DNA of 64,000 bases, taken from contig OY744519.1 of NCBI GenBank assembly GCA_963556195.1, forward strand, positions 112,377,145 through 112,441,144, in the 5' to 3' direction. Positions 22,445 through 35,039 of the stretch are shown in pieces (position 1 is the stretch's first letter; each line of letters begins with the position of its first letter). Source of the DNA: Sepiola atlantica (Eukaryota > Mollusca > Cephalopoda > Sepiida > Sepiolidae). The notes under the pieces are model-generated. The model saw only the letters and a list, made by a program, of their open reading frames with translations, was not told the origin of the DNA and did not search any database. Position numbers and translations under genes: made by a program.

Positions 22445-23925
22445 TTAAATAATTTGTACAAGTGGTATGAACAATAAATTGGTATGAACAATAACATTAT
22501 CCGAACCCGGTTACCAAAGTTGTGTATAAGGAGATTGCCATTGCAAGCATGGGGAAGGTAGTGCTAATACTATTTGTAAGGAAAAGTATGTTAGGTCAAG
22601 TTTTAGAATTTTGGGAAGATTGTGTTGATGGAATACGAACACAATATTGTGAGATTATAAAAAGCAACAAAAGTGATTTCCAGGCTCGTTGGGTATGCAG
22701 AGAAACAAACAATTGAATGGATATAAAAACAAAAACAATTGAATACCTATCAAATGAAAAAATGTCCAAGCAAATTCTGGGACTAAATAGTGAAGATATC
22801 TCTTCGGCACTGAATCTAACCACGGTATATAGGAGCATGAGAGAAAACATTGTAGCACTAAATTAACTGAGCAATAAAAATTCCGTTTGTGTTTTCTCGA
22901 GTCTTCCATGGTAAAACAGTATGTGAGAGAAAGATGCTTAAAAAATGTGAAGAGAACACTCCAACGGAAGGACAAGTAAATGTTTCTTTTGTAGTCTTAT
23001 GTAACAGGAAACTCAGCAAAGAAAAGGAGCAACTATATTACAATAGGATCTGCATCAAATGTATAAGATTTTCCTATACACATAGACATAACCGTGTACC
23101 CACGTCCAAAACTGGACTATTCAGAAAATAGTCAGACAGATTTTTCATGGGGTGGTTATCATAAAGAATCAACTTGCATATATCAATGTTATCTAGATAG
23201 ACACAACTCTGTTCTCTTGCCCGCCTGCAGTGCAATGACCGATCTATGATTAGATGGCTATGCAATGTGAAATCTGACCAAACCCAACATATAAGGTCGG
23301 TGGATTTGCTGAAAGCACAACATTTGCCAAGCATAGAGGTTATCTTAAGGATGAATCGCAAGCACATTCATGTGGAGCGTTTATTTTTCGTTCTAGATAA
23401 GCCGTTGCAGAAGGATGGATGTCTTGAATTGCAGGAAGATTGGTCGGCCAAGGAAAACTTGGAAGTAAGCGATTTGACAAGACCGTACAGAGTGGAATTT
23501 GGAAACAGTTGATCTGCTGAACTGTGATGACTGGAGAGTAGACTTGTAAAATATAAAAAAATATCTGACCCAATGGGTAAGGGAAAAGTGATGTTAAATG
23601 AAGAGATAAGGAGAGAGGGAGAGAGAGAGAAAAGAGAGAGTACTCTATTTAAAATCCTCATAAAATCCTCTTTCCATCGCAGAGTGTATGGATTACGCAA
23701 GAGCTGATTAGGACAGTTTCTATCTCTTTCATTTTCAAGTGTCGCATTTGATATGTCTGATTGGTTAATTGGTAATATTGATAGTGTTATACCCTCTAAA
23801 ATTGCAACAACAACCTAAACATGAACCATGATAACTCCCTGAATGTGCCACCGCCATTGCTCACAGAAACTACTATTTCAATTGCCTTCAGCGACATAGA
23901 TGCTATGAAATCAAACCTACTTTAA
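22445..23925. other. No recognised gene
   Basis: Several overlapping ORFs (for example from 22522 and from 23246) read like once-coding DNA but match nothing I can name. They may be further LINE debris. A short purine-rich run with GA repeats lies at 23606-23640. Confidence 0.35.
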
Positions 23926-23929
23926 AACT

Positions 23930-24000
23930 GCCCGCAACTGCTCTAAAAGGGTTATAAAAATACGGAATTCGTTAAATTAAATTACTTTTGGTCACAGAAG
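23930..24000 (+). repeat. Short segment shared with the LINE at 48.9 kb
   Basis: aactgcccgcaactgctctaaaagggttataaaaat then ccgttaa-type sequence matches 48955-49020. Probably a small LINE fragment. Confidence 0.4.
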
Positions 24001-24058
24001 ACATAATGCCTTTTTTAGTCATTGTCAATAACAATGGAATTTATCATCCTGCTTCCAT

Positions 24059-24381
24059 ATGTATTTTGCATATCTGTTAACTTTCCTTGTTACACCTTAT
24101 TTTGTGATGTCTGTTCAACCAATTCGTTGTAGAGATGTGCTACCTGATCCAGTGATTGATTTCAAGACCGCCATCAAGTAACTAGATTTGCCATCTTTTA
24201 TCTATATTTTAAATAAAATTAGCATTATAAATATATCCATTAACATAAACGATATCTGAATAAAAATTATCACTTTTCTTTTCACAGCTCTGTAAACGAT
24301 GAAAGAAATACCAACGATTTGCCAAGGCGAAATGGATTTTTTGATGGCATAAGCGAATTATGTATAGTGCACTATCAATAA
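24059..24381 (+). CDS. Candidate two-exon small secreted protein
   Basis: The reading frame from ATG 24059 starts MYFAYLLTFLVTPYFVM, then SVQPIRCRD, a signal-peptide-like hydrophobic start followed by a polar region with one Cys. The frame reaches a splice donor (AA|GTAACT) at 24178. A strong acceptor with a pyrimidine tract (cacttttcttttcacag|CT) ends at 24287. Joining 24059-24177 to 24288-24381 keeps the frame through SVNDERNTNDLPRRNGFFDG to a TAA at 24379. The result is 70 codons with a 110-nt phase-2 intron. Without splicing the ORF stops at codon 41. The family is not recognised. A competing ATG at 24034 in another frame also has a hydrophobic start and stops at the end of the same line of sequence, so the start is uncertain. 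Confidence 0.3.
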
Positions 24382-24866
24382 TGCAGTATCGTGCTGGCGA
24401 GGCGTGAAATCTAACGCTGAAACTTGTTTGGACGATTTATTAGATTATCGATTAAGGATCTTATAATCAAATCATTTAAATTATGCTGAAAACAAAAAAG
24501 ATGGTGGATGGCTCGAAATCAAACCTATCCAAATAAAACTTTATTTTTGTATAGGGGATCGAAGAAAAATCATCAATATTTTCTCGTTTCAGCTTACAGT
24601 TTGTCTAGGAACTGTTTCTATCCTACATAATTTTCTACAGAGAAAATGCATCTAATAAGTATCCGTTTGGTTCTTTTTACACTCATGGTTACTAGGGGAT
24701 GAAACGTAGAGTCAAAACAGTCAGGAGCGTTGTGCGAACTGTACGAAAATCTAATTTTACGTTGTTGATTGGTACCCAAAAGTTATGAGTTCAATTTCTC
24801 GTTGCAGCATTCTTTTTTAATTTCTCATAAGATCTTATCCATTGAACACTAATAATTTTCAGACTA

Positions 24867-25049
24867 TCGTTGGCTTTTTGACCAAGAGCAAAGTGCAGTA
24901 TCTGTTCTAATACTACACTTCCTCTTTTCTGTTCTCGGTCAATGAAGGAGAAATCCTCTAGCCGAAGGCAATGTTTATTTTTGTCCCCAACATTGAAATC
25001 TGACCTTGTGTCTAACTCTGCCCTCGTGGGCAGGCAAATAAATAAGGGC
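24867..25049 (+). mobile_element. U2-snRNA-headed SINE-like repeat, copy B
   Basis: The head tcgttggctttttgaccaag then agcaaagtgcagtatctgttct aligns with U2 nt ~9-45 (ctcggccttttggctaagatcaa..gtgtagtatctgttct). This copy extends further 5' than copy A. The tail has gaccttgtgtctaactctgc, then a CTGCCC-TCGT-GGGCAG hairpin, then caaataaataagg. Confidence 0.65.
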
Positions 25050-28000
25050 TATCAAAAAGAAATTTCTAAAAAAAATATTTGATTTTTATGTTAGGGTTTA
25101 TTTCACAATATAAATTTATCATAAATTAAGTTAAGTCGGTTTGTGCTCACGATCGATACTAACATGACTTTCCAACACACGTTTTCCTCATCTAATCTTG
25201 TAAACTAATAACATTTGTCAGAATTGAAAACTTGCAAGGATTTTCTATGATTTTAGATTGGGGTGTCCTGTTTACAACATAGATAGAATATTAAAACGAT
25301 CAATAGTTCTGTGCCCAAGCTGTGTTAAAAAGATTCACCGAACTTAGTCAGAGATTTGGATAATTAGGCAGTTCGGTTGGCAACCCAAAAGCTAGCCATG
25401 AACAATAAGAAATATTTATTGGAACACAGTTGTGTAACAATAATCTGTACGAAACAAAAAGTTATATTGTCCTTGCTTGGAGATAAAAACTAAGTTGACG
25501 AATCTGACTGTTGATAATTCTGGATTGATGAACTTTGGAGTTTTTATTTTCTTCCTCAGAGGAGGTTTCTTCTTTTTCTTGTCTTCGATCAGTCATCGAT
25601 TTCTTTCTCTTTAACTCCTAAGCTATTACTTTATAGAGCATTTTTACTCGAGATGACAATGCTAATTGGCAAAAAAAGCAACAAATCCTTTCGCCTTTTC
25701 CCACTATTTTACGATTGGTCAGCCAATCAAAGCCTTCGTTTCAAACATGTAGAAGGTGCATTCAGTCAAGCTACAATATAAGGGCTTAGTCAATTAAGAA
25801 TACCAGCACGCCTTTTAAGTTTTACAGGTAGGCTGGCCAACTGATGTGGGACTCCCAATTAAAAATCTCACCAGTCACTTTATTCGTTTAGAAGCAAAAT
25901 TAAACTTCAAAAACATAATTGTTTGAATAATCCACCCACACAAATCAGTGTGACCTTTTAAATTGTAAACTCACATTGTTCACCTGCGTCAGTTCAAAAC
26001 ATAATCTAGCCCCACAATTAGTTGTGATATTTTAAATCGTAAATGCAAATGACTTTCCAAAATGATTGCTTTGATACGCTATCCGTAATTTTACAGATAT
26101 AAGCTTTGTTTCATTTTTGCAAACGATATTACCTTTCTCAGTTTCAATGATAAATCTAAAAATAATATTCTTCTACACTACTGGGTTAAAAATAGGGTTG
26201 CCATCCCCCTTTTTTTAATAACAATGACTTTCATAATTAATATAACTTAATTAACTAATTTCGCTAGTCAGAATTTGACCCAATCATCGTCCGGTAATAA
26301 CCTTTTTAGCACCAATGAAATACGTCCTCGTGTCACATACTTACGCAAATCGACTAAACCTATAAACAATTACGTGGATCAAATGGATTTGATGCACTTT
26401 AGAATAGGCAACAACCAAAAGGACGCATTTTGCCATAACACCGCTTTTTTACTTCCAGTTAAATTATTAACAAAACAATACGATGTATCTAAAAAGGGGG
26501 CTTTATTTACAAAAAGTTTTACTAATAGCATAAAAAATAGATAGTTTTATATACAAGCACGTTTCGTTATACACATATTTTTAATTAAAAAAAAAACAGT
26601 TTTATTTACAAAAAGTTTTCTTTTGTTAACTTTGGAGATTTATAAAAATTTACAAAATACATACTTTTATTTACAAAATTTTTATTTAAGCAAAATGTAT
26701 AAAGAAACGAAACAAACAAATATTTAAAAAAAATTAAATAAAAGATTTTGTGTAGAGATTTTGTCACCATAATTTTAAAAGGTATATAAAAAATATTGGT
26801 TGTATTCAAAAAATATTTTTTTAAATATTGGATTTTAAAACCAGAAGTCAAAAAAAAAAATTGGTGTTAAGACAAAACGTGTCCTTTCAGTTGTTTCTCA
26901 TTCTGGGGTGCCTCAATTACATTTGATTCTAAACAAGCTACAAAACAAACAGGGAAACAAATTGCTAACGACGGTGTTTTTGTTGATTATCATCTAAACT
27001 AACTCTCTCTGATCAAGCACAGAACCGATACCACACTGTGATCCTAGTCCAAAGCCCGAGCAAGCTCTCAGAGGCTTCGATGTTGGCTGTTAACTTTTAC
27101 CTATTCACTTTTATCTATGGCCATTGCATTCAGTTAGGAAACCTTTTACAACTCAATTGACTAACTCTTGAACACTTTGTGCGATGAAGTTCTCGACAGA
27201 CGAGTTAATTTGATGCATTATTTATTTATCAACCCTACGCGTATTCGCTGTTATAAATAAATTATTCATATAATATGCTATCTGCAGTCTGTGTGCATAA
27301 CACACATTCAGAGAGTTACGAAAAACACTGACTTTACGGAGACACTCACGACCAACCACTATAAGAGCTGCAATGGAAAAAGGAAAGAAAAGTAGCAAAG
27401 AGAATTCATTATAAATAGGCTACTGTCACGGTACTGCCACGACGTTTCTAAAAATGTTAGTTTCGCTGAATTCATGGTCAGTAGATGCTGTGGTTGTAAA
27501 ATTCTTTAGAAATGCACAAATGCATAACACTCGTTGGTACTCAGCCAACAGATTGCACCATTCTATAGAAATACACTTGCACAAAATAATCATTGGCAGT
27601 TACCCACAGAGTCTGTCAATAGGATTTCCGTTATTCATTCGTTTTCAATTATTAAAAGAGGTTTTGTAGCCTTTTTTGGAACAGATTCTCATTCTTCATT
27701 GCAAGCGACGATTCGAGCAATATGTTTTGGCTCGAAGGTCTGCAGAACTGTTACCAACATCCAACAAATGGTTTTACTGGCAATTCAATAACCAGAATAT
27801 ATGAACGTGTATCTACTTACTAGAAAGTGTGGGGTTACTTGACACTTTCACAACAAACATTTTTTACTCTCCCGGGTTGATATATACACAGGCATAAAAG
27901 AAGTAAATAGACACCCTCATTATCCTTAACAATATAGGGTCCTGATGGGTCGGGGCGAGATAATATTGATTATTTACCCTCACTGATGACATGGACAATC

Positions 28001-28290
28001 ACTCGGATAACAGTGGAAAGTGTCATCTTGAGGATTGTCCACATTTGTATTAACCTATAATATATCTCCTCTGAAACTCTGAAAATTATAATACTTCCTT
28101 TGGTCCGTGTCATACGTAAATGGGGTTATATAATAGATGCATTTATATCTGAAATATAAAAATATCAATTAGTGTAAGATACCAATGTTTCAAACTTTTA
28201 CTACTGCTTAGTACGGCTCCGAGTGCTGATTGTCGGCGAAGGAAGCAAAAACTTAAAAATGCATGAATTCTTTTCTTTCGAGTCTGTGTA
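25050..28290. other. No recognised gene; AT-rich
   Basis: A weak ~90-bp duplication lies around 25915-26045 (aaacataat..aatca-tgtga..ttttaaat-gtaaa). A tttatttacaaaaagttttc block recurs near 26500 and 26600. A hairpin-forming stretch lies at ~27985-28045 (catggacaatc against gattgtccac). ORFs from 26275 and 27454 show no domain I can name. Confidence 0.4.
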
Positions 28291-28294
28291 CAAG

Positions 28295-29149
28295 TTCAAT
28301 GAATTATTTTATTGAGTCTGCTAAAGTCGTCCATTTGCACATATAAAGATAGGTCGCATGATATCAAACGGTCTCTTATTAGCTGATAAAACAGGTTCAG
28401 AGAAAAATAACCTACACAGGAAAGAAGAAAAACGCTGCAGACCAGTTCTGACCAGCACACGAGACAGACTAGCTCTGAGAGATAGCAGCCATGCCAGTTC
28501 TGAGGGGCACATACCATCAGGCCATCTCTGAAACGATATCAGGATATCTTCTTCCACTCCATTTTTCTCCACATATAGAAAAGGACAGTTATATAAAATC
28601 TGTTTGTTGCGTACATCTGAATTAATAAATAACCTTGTTAAAAGATTGTTATTCATGGTGGTTTAACCTCTTCCTTAATTATCCTGAGTATTCACGGGAT
28701 AGGCATCCTGAACATTTTTTTTTTACAATCCTAAGTATTTGCCTTTCATCACTCAAACTAAAATGTTCACCGATAATTTCCCGTTTTCTATTAGTCTTGA
28801 GAACTTATAGTTCTTTATGCAGTTTGTAAGTCTCGCCCCGTTTTTTAAGTTTATTTCTAAAAACAACTAAGTTTTCATCTTTTAGCAATGGTAGTGTTTT
28901 TAAATTACTATTCTCAAAATATGAAAGAATACTTTTTCATTAGATTATTTCTATATTGTGTTCAAAAGTCCAAATTGAAACGGATACTGAGAAAAAGATA
29001 ACTGTTTTTCTAATTAATGTAAATGATTTTATTTAAAAGTAACATTTCACTTTACAAATTAATAGTGTGCCAAATGTGAATAAAAGAGTTTTTTGCATAA
29101 ATTACAAATAGAACAAATAAACTTAGATTTTTATTTTATTGTTTTCCTC

Positions 29150-29150
<1 letters not shown>
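28295..29150. other. No recognised gene
   Basis: A minus-strand ORF of 111 codons (28321-28656) is the longest here. In another frame SELVC is repeated because of an internal cagaactggtctg-like duplication, so it looks repeat-derived rather than genic. Confidence 0.35.

Positions 29151-29152
<2 letters not shown>

Positions 29153-29204
<52 letters not shown>
29153..29204. repeat. (TA)n microsatellite
   Basis: Perfect TA over ~52 bp at the left edge of a foldback. Confidence 0.95.
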
Positions 29205-29206
<2 letters not shown>

Positions 29207-29642
29207 GAGATGGGTGTTACTACAGTTAGAAGTGCCGTTAAAATAATAAATTTGAAAATTAAGAAACCAGATAACTTGACACAACATCTTTTCAATTAAA
29301 TGAAATATTTATTAAATCAGTTTAAATCAGTAACACCCATTAAATCAGTTTAAATCAATAACATCCATCTCATTATTGTACACACGCATGCCACCGCTTT
29401 TCACTACAGATATCGGACATTAAAAAAACCAATCCTTTCAACAACATCCGAAAAAATCGCTGATCTTTGGCTAAGCCGTAAGACCTCGACGATGAGGAAA
29501 AAAAAGGGAAAAAATAAAAATATTGCCCGTATTACCATGATTAGAGTATATAAAACCGAAAATTTGGATTTAAAAAAAATTATTTAATAAATATTTCATT
29601 TATTTAAAAAAAATCTTGTGTCAAGTTATCTGGTTTCTCAAT

Positions 29643-29650
<8 letters not shown>
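29205..29650. mobile_element. Foldback element between TA arrays
   Basis: The left arm ~29247-29315 and right arm ~29572-29650 are inverted copies: gaaaattaagaaaccagata then acttgacacaa against ttgtgtcaagt then tatctggtttctcaattttc. A further inner inverted pair (aatgagatgggtgtta against taacatccatctcatt) lies at 29205 and 29358. Both outer ends abut TA microsatellites. There is no ORF for a transposase. Confidence 0.65.
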
Positions 29651-29683
<33 letters not shown>

Positions 29684-29700
29684 CACACACACACATATAA

Positions 29701-29730
<30 letters not shown>
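29647..29730. repeat. Compound (TA)n(CA)n(TA)n(GT)n microsatellite
   Basis: TA run, then acacac, TA again, then gtgtgt and a short G run. Confidence 0.9.
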
Positions 29731-29731
<1 letters not shown>

Positions 29732-29759
29732 GGGGGTAATGTCTATATCGAGAATACTC

Positions 29760-30730
29760 AGGATAATAATAACTTCAGACCTATCTTCTTCTTGAGTTAT
29801 CTTACACCAGTAGACAAGGTGAAACGTTGACAAATTCTGAGTTCCAGAGCTCTTAATCGATCATTGCCAACAGCAAATCGCTCCCTGACCGACTAGTTCC
29901 TCTCTCGATGATCGTCTTCAGTGTGATATACGGATGACCAGCTCTTTTCTTTGCGTCCAGAGACCAGAGTATGAGTCTTCATGCAGATTCATCATGAGGG
30001 CTGTCATGTCTTACAAGTATTAGGCGTCTCCTCCTAACAACTGCTGCCACGAAACATAAGGCAAGGAACCGAACAGTGACTTGTTCGTGGGATGTCTTTT
30101 TCAGGAGATGTTCTAAGCTGCCTATAGCATTCTCGTATACGTGCCATCTAGCCACTTTCTATGCACCACGTTCAGTGTTCAAAATTCCGAGCCGTACAAA
30201 AGGATTGTCTCTATGCAGGCCTTGGAGAATTTTGTTTTGGTTTCCCTTCTGATTAGAGACATCCACACTTTTGGCAAGGAATGAAGTGCACTGTGACTGT
30301 GTAATCCTTACGTTCATATCGTGTTTGGTGTCAGAGTATCCACCCAGGTACTTTATGTTGTCAATGCATTCGATTTCAGAGCCATCTGATGAAAACAACT
30401 TCGTGTCTTTAGGTGAATTAAGATGCATATATTTTGTTGTCAGTGCATTAAGAAAACCTCCCACATCTTGACAAGCCCTCACCACTCGGTTGAAGAGATC
30501 TTGAGCAAAATTAATACAATCTTCAAACAACGCGATATCGTCATCAGTGTAATCCAAGTCGGCGTCAGTGGGGTGTCTATTGATATGGTGACGTTTCAGT
30601 ATAAGGCCATCATTACTGCAGTCTGGCATGCGAAGTATATAATCAAGTACAATTATGAACAGAAACGGTGTAAGATAATCTTTTTGAAGAACACCAGTGT
30701 CTATCTTGAATGCATCTAATAATAATAATA
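29760..30730 (-). mobile_element. RTE-like LINE: RT motifs and 3' portion
   Basis: Reading on the minus strand, ~30720-30630 encodes FKIDTGVLQKDYLTPFLFII then VLDYILR (consensus GVLQGDTLAPFLF-IVLDYVLR). Next come ADLDYTDDDIALFED (the catalytic YADD block, here YTDD with an extra D), a FLNALTTKYMHLN-like segment and IKYLGGYSDT. Around 30180 the copy is rearranged or deleted before the usual GSE-W block. The 3' part to ~29820 gives VVRRRLILVRHDSPHDESA, a LILWSLDAKKRAGHP block and ITLKTIIE, typical of the RTE tail. Stops and frame changes indicate a pseudogene. Confidence 0.75.
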
Positions 30731-30734
30731 ATAA

Positions 30735-33210
30735 TTGTACTCATAATCGTGTTCAGACCCATATAACTTACAAAATATTAAGATTTCATAAAAAATATTC
30801 TCAAATTCCTCTGATTAAATATAAAAGAGATAATTGACCAACTGCCTTGTTTTGAACAGGCAATTACAAAAAGTAAATGGAAAGTGGTTCAAATCCACAA
30901 TGGGATTGCCACAACAATTTTATAAATGTAATCATGTTTGCCTCCATAATCCGAAATGATTACTACACACTTACACTAAGGTGTATCTAAAATTGTATGT
31001 GACTTGAAGAGGGGGGGGGGCAGCTAAAATTATGTGTAGTGTGCATCCTAACCGTAGAATCGCCACTGGGTTTAGCCACCACACCTGAATCATTTGGTCT
31101 GATAAATGTAAGTCAGTTGATTATATGATCAGCATAAGTGAAAGTTGAGAATAATATTTACATTTGTAAACATTAACTCCACACTATGACTTCTGTCTGA
31201 TAACTGCAATTCAAAGGCTTCTTTTGTGTGATCTATTAAGGATGAATTAGGATTATTTAATAATATTCAGAAGTGAACCAAATGTTGATCAGGGCAACCT
31301 TCTAAATCACAGGATATTTTTCTTGAGCACGGGGCGCCTGAATGTTAGAGGCCTGTGCAAACTGCAACATCTACCACTATACCAATTCAGTACTGCCACC
31401 ATGACATCAACTTTACACGAACTTTAATGTCTTTTTCTCCGTTTACGGAAGTTGGCTCATTGACAAAGTCTCCTTTCTAATTCCAACTTTTACTTTCTTT
31501 TGTTGTCCACTTAATATTTACTTTTTCCTTTCAAGCATTTTTCTTCAGTTATTTTTTATTGCTCTTCAGTCTTTTTTATTGTTCCTCAAGAAACACATTC
31601 TATGCTCCCTCAATATCATTCTTTCTCTTTCTTATTTGCAGCAATTTTAGTGTCTTCGTCTTCTTTACTTGATTCTTTCTTTTCTCTGGTATTTGATTCT
31701 AGTGTAACAGAAGGAACAATTCTAATGGGACTCTAAAGAATTAGATAAAACAGAACATAAATGGTATTTGGAAAGCAGAACATTACAGTTTAGGAATTAT
31801 TTGAAAAAGTGACGGTGGCCAAGAGTGATAGATTCTTATCAATTATGGAAAATAGTTTATCTGTAAAATAATTCTATTTTTCAATTCTTTATTATAATAG
31901 ATTTATCGAGAAAAAAATCCAAGAAATTTGTCTGTTGATGTCACTTAGCCAAGTTTGTTTAGTGCCTACAAGCGACATCAGATCTTTTTGAAATTTGATT
32001 GGCAGTGACCACTTTAATTCAGTTAGAAAACGGATGGTTAAGAGAGGGGTTAATATTTCTTTCTCCACTTGCAAGAGAATGGTAGTGAACTTTCAACTGT
32101 AATTCTTTGAAATATTAAGTCAGAAAAAAGGTTTTCTTCCAACCTAATGGTTTGGGAATCAAAGGAATTGTACTGCTTCAATCTGTGTAACGAAACTGTT
32201 TGAGTATGTCACTCGTATTTTTTTGAAAGATGAAAATATATTATTTACCTAAAAGGGACTGAAGTCTATATTGACTTTTGTTATGAAACCCCATACACAA
32301 GGGATATTCAGGTGAATCAAGTAATAATTGTCATAATTCGACTAATCTGTTTGAAATTGTATTTTTATCAGGATTCTCATGCAAGAGTCAGTGTCTAAAC
32401 TGTCCAGTATGGTTCCTTTCTATCCATGTTATTTCTGTCAGAGGAAGACGTTGCTGTGCGGGAAATATTAACCTTGAAAGTCCAGTTGTTGAAAGAACGA
32501 GTTTTGTCCGAAAAAGAACATTTTGTTTAACCTTGTATGAAGAACTTGCTCTTTTTATTTTATTTAGTGTAAAAAATAAGAAGCTTAATTTTTCATTTTT
32601 GTAGGTATTCTATCAAGAAAATTCTTCTTTCTGCAAAAATCTTCACTCTGGACGAAAAAGGAAATGGTACTTGCCAAATAAGTACGATTCATGTGGTGCC
32701 CACAAGAGAAAAAAATAAAGTAAAATGTGAAATTTTTGTCCTACTTGGATTTATGCTAATGACAAAGAACAGAAATATTTTATTAGTGTTGTGGCTTGCC
32801 AGTGTGGACCACATGAGTGGAAAAGAGTAATTCCCGCCCATAGTAAGCACAAGATTTATAAAATAACTTAAAAAATGTAAGAAACCTTTTTTTAGATTTG
32901 CTGTGAGCAAGTGCATAGATTTTTGCTGTTGTGAAAGGTGTTCTTTTTTTCTCATTGTAATGTTTGTTTGCCTTGTTATCTTGTAGCCATTTGTTAGAGG
33001 ACATTTTTTGCAGCTATTGTTAGCAATATTTCACCCCATTTTTAATAAATCTTATGAATTCTAAAAAAAGATCTCCTCTTTATTTCTTTTTAAACTTTTA
33101 TTTAAATAGTTTTTATTACTTTAATCGAATTTTGTTGGACTTTACAAAATTACGATATATTTCAACAAACGTTAATGATTTGAACATAAATGGGATATAT
33201 TAATCTCCAA
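30735..33210. other. No recognised gene
   Basis: Contains a short (TAA)n run at 30720-30735 and a G run at 31010-31020. A T-arm-like gtggttcaaatccac lies at 30887-30901 (B-box consensus) without a foldable cloverleaf. ORFs are short and domain-free. Confidence 0.4.
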
Positions 33211-33214
33211 ATGA

Positions 33215-33223
33215 GTAGCAGTA

Positions 33224-33303
<80 letters not shown>

Positions 33304-33308
33304 AAGAA
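33215..33308. repeat. (TAA)n(GAA)n microsatellite
   Basis: About 17 TAA units merge into about 10 GAA units. Confidence 0.95.
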
Positions 33309-33314
33309 TTTCCT

Positions 33315-34320
33315 TCAATAAAGGTAAGGCGTGGTTTCTGGGTCGAAATATTATTACCATTGAATCTCAGCAAGCTTTGTTGGTGTGGTGCCAAATAAAA
33401 GACATGCCAAACCCATTCAGTCCTAAGTAGCTTTTATCCAATCTTGTTAATACATTTCCTCTTTTCTGTTGAAGTCAATCCAATTGCTCTAAGTGTGTGT
33501 GTGTGTTTGTATGTTTTAGTGTGTGTGCATGTATATATCATATATATTTAAATATTTCCCAACATTTAAAAAATTCTTCTTTGAACTGTCATTAATTTTG
33601 AGATGGAATTTTAAAGAGGGAGTTAATTTGGTTTTTCCTTCTGAAAACCTTTATTTAGTAGATGTAATAGTATAAGTACGAGAATTTTTTTTTAAAAGAA
33701 TGCAATACAATCTGTGATTTTGAATCTTATTTATTGTAAGGAGTTGTAGTTCAATTCATGCCGGATTGCCAATGTGACATTGTTGAATCACCCGACCCTT
33801 ATCTTGTTCCATTATGAAAATAAATATAGAAATTAGTTCATAAATCCTCCTCTATTGCCGATTTAAAACTAAATCTGAGATTTATTTATTGATTATCATT
33901 AAAAAGCATTTGAAAACATTTCATGGAAATGGAAAAGGCTTTAAGAAAATATTAATGTTTATTCATAAAAACATGAATTATGCCAATAAAGGTAAAGATG
34001 AATGAAGTAAAAGGAATTTTAAAAAGTGCAATTGTGCATTGACTAACAATGTTGTTTCATTTTCCGGATTATGCAAATTTTACTCGTTATCCCATCTTAA
34101 GATCCTAGAAACTATATTAAGTCTCTGCAAACCCTGAACAGAATATTAATCGCTGTGACAGTAATGTCATTTCGCTATAATCTTTGTTTAGTATTACCTC
34201 CCTTTATTATTGTGCTTTCCATATAATTTTTGTACACAATTAATATAGATTGGTTCTTTTCGTATCAATTAATTGTTTTCCTTTTTTGTGTTGTTATTTA
34301 CTTTAATAGTTATCAATACT
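33315..34320. other. No recognised feature
   Basis: AT-rich. A short GT-rich stretch lies at 33494-33530. Confidence 0.45.
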
Positions 34321-34324
34321 TCAA

Positions 34325-34935
34325 TTTTAGAAAATTTTCGGCATTCATGCAGTATAGTTAAAATCGAAAAAAAATATATATACTACAAATAACTTTTAGC
34401 AAACGCAAGAAAATTTAATTTTTTATCGACCTGCATAGTTTTTAAGTTCTGAAACTCTTTAAAAGATTTCTTTTATTTCAATATAAGATTTTGTTGATAT
34501 TTGTCTTTTTTGATTACAGTACAAATCCAATATGTCCGACACATGTGGCTTTGTTGGTGTTTCATTCCTGAAAAAATAGTTTTAAAAATGACTTACCTTA
34601 CCACTAACCCTACGTCCGACAAGCAACCCTCCCTCGAACTTGAGATTAGTGGTAAGGTAAGCCCATTTTTACTATCTTTTAAGCTTGAATTAACGACCAT
34701 GTCCAAACAAAATCGACCAGCATTTTTTATTTACTCGTGTTTGGCTGACTTAAAGTGACAATACCATATTCAGAAATAATAAATCTTACGATCAGTTTCA
34801 GAACTTTAAAATTATACAATTCGGTAGAAAATTAAATTTGCTTGCGTTTGGTAAAACTTATTTGCTGTAAATCTTGTTTGTTTTTTCGATTTTTCGGCTT
34901 TAACTATATTGCATGAATGCCAATTTTTCTATTTT
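34325..34935. mobile_element. Nested foldback element
   Basis: Outer arms ~34325-34456 and ~34792-34935 are inverted copies. Matching blocks are ggcattcatgcagtatagtt against aactatattgcatgaatgcc, caaacgcaagaaaatttaat against attaaatttgcttgcgtttg, and agttctgaaact against agtttcagaact. Nested inside is a perfect 16-bp inverted pair, cttaccttaccactaa (34592-34607) against ttagtggtaaggtaag (34646-34661). The ORF from 34501 lies in the loop and shows no transposase signature. Confidence 0.75.
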
Positions 34936-35039
34936 TGGTTCTAATGAGAACTGTTAAGCTCTTTTTATTCCCTCATATGTTTTCCTTCATATTTGTTTAT
35001 CAAACTTGTTGTAGGTTGTCGTTGGGGAATTGATTGAGC

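Noticed and set aside
24000..24400. DNase II-like first exon, suggested by a signal peptide followed by C-R-D..PV
   Set aside because: The resemblance is a few residues only and the diagnostic downstream residues are missing.
28321..28656. 111-codon minus-strand ORF as a gene
   Set aside because: Other frames show an internal cagaactgg-type duplication and there are no domains or splice context; a repeat is more likely.
30887..30901. tRNA gene suggested by a perfect T-arm gtggttcaaatccac
   Set aside because: No 7-bp acceptor stem, D-arm or proper anticodon loop can be folded upstream.
33172..33394. ORFs with long Leu/Ile, Ser or Tyr runs
   Set aside because: They come from the (TAA)n(GAA)n microsatellite at 33215-33308.
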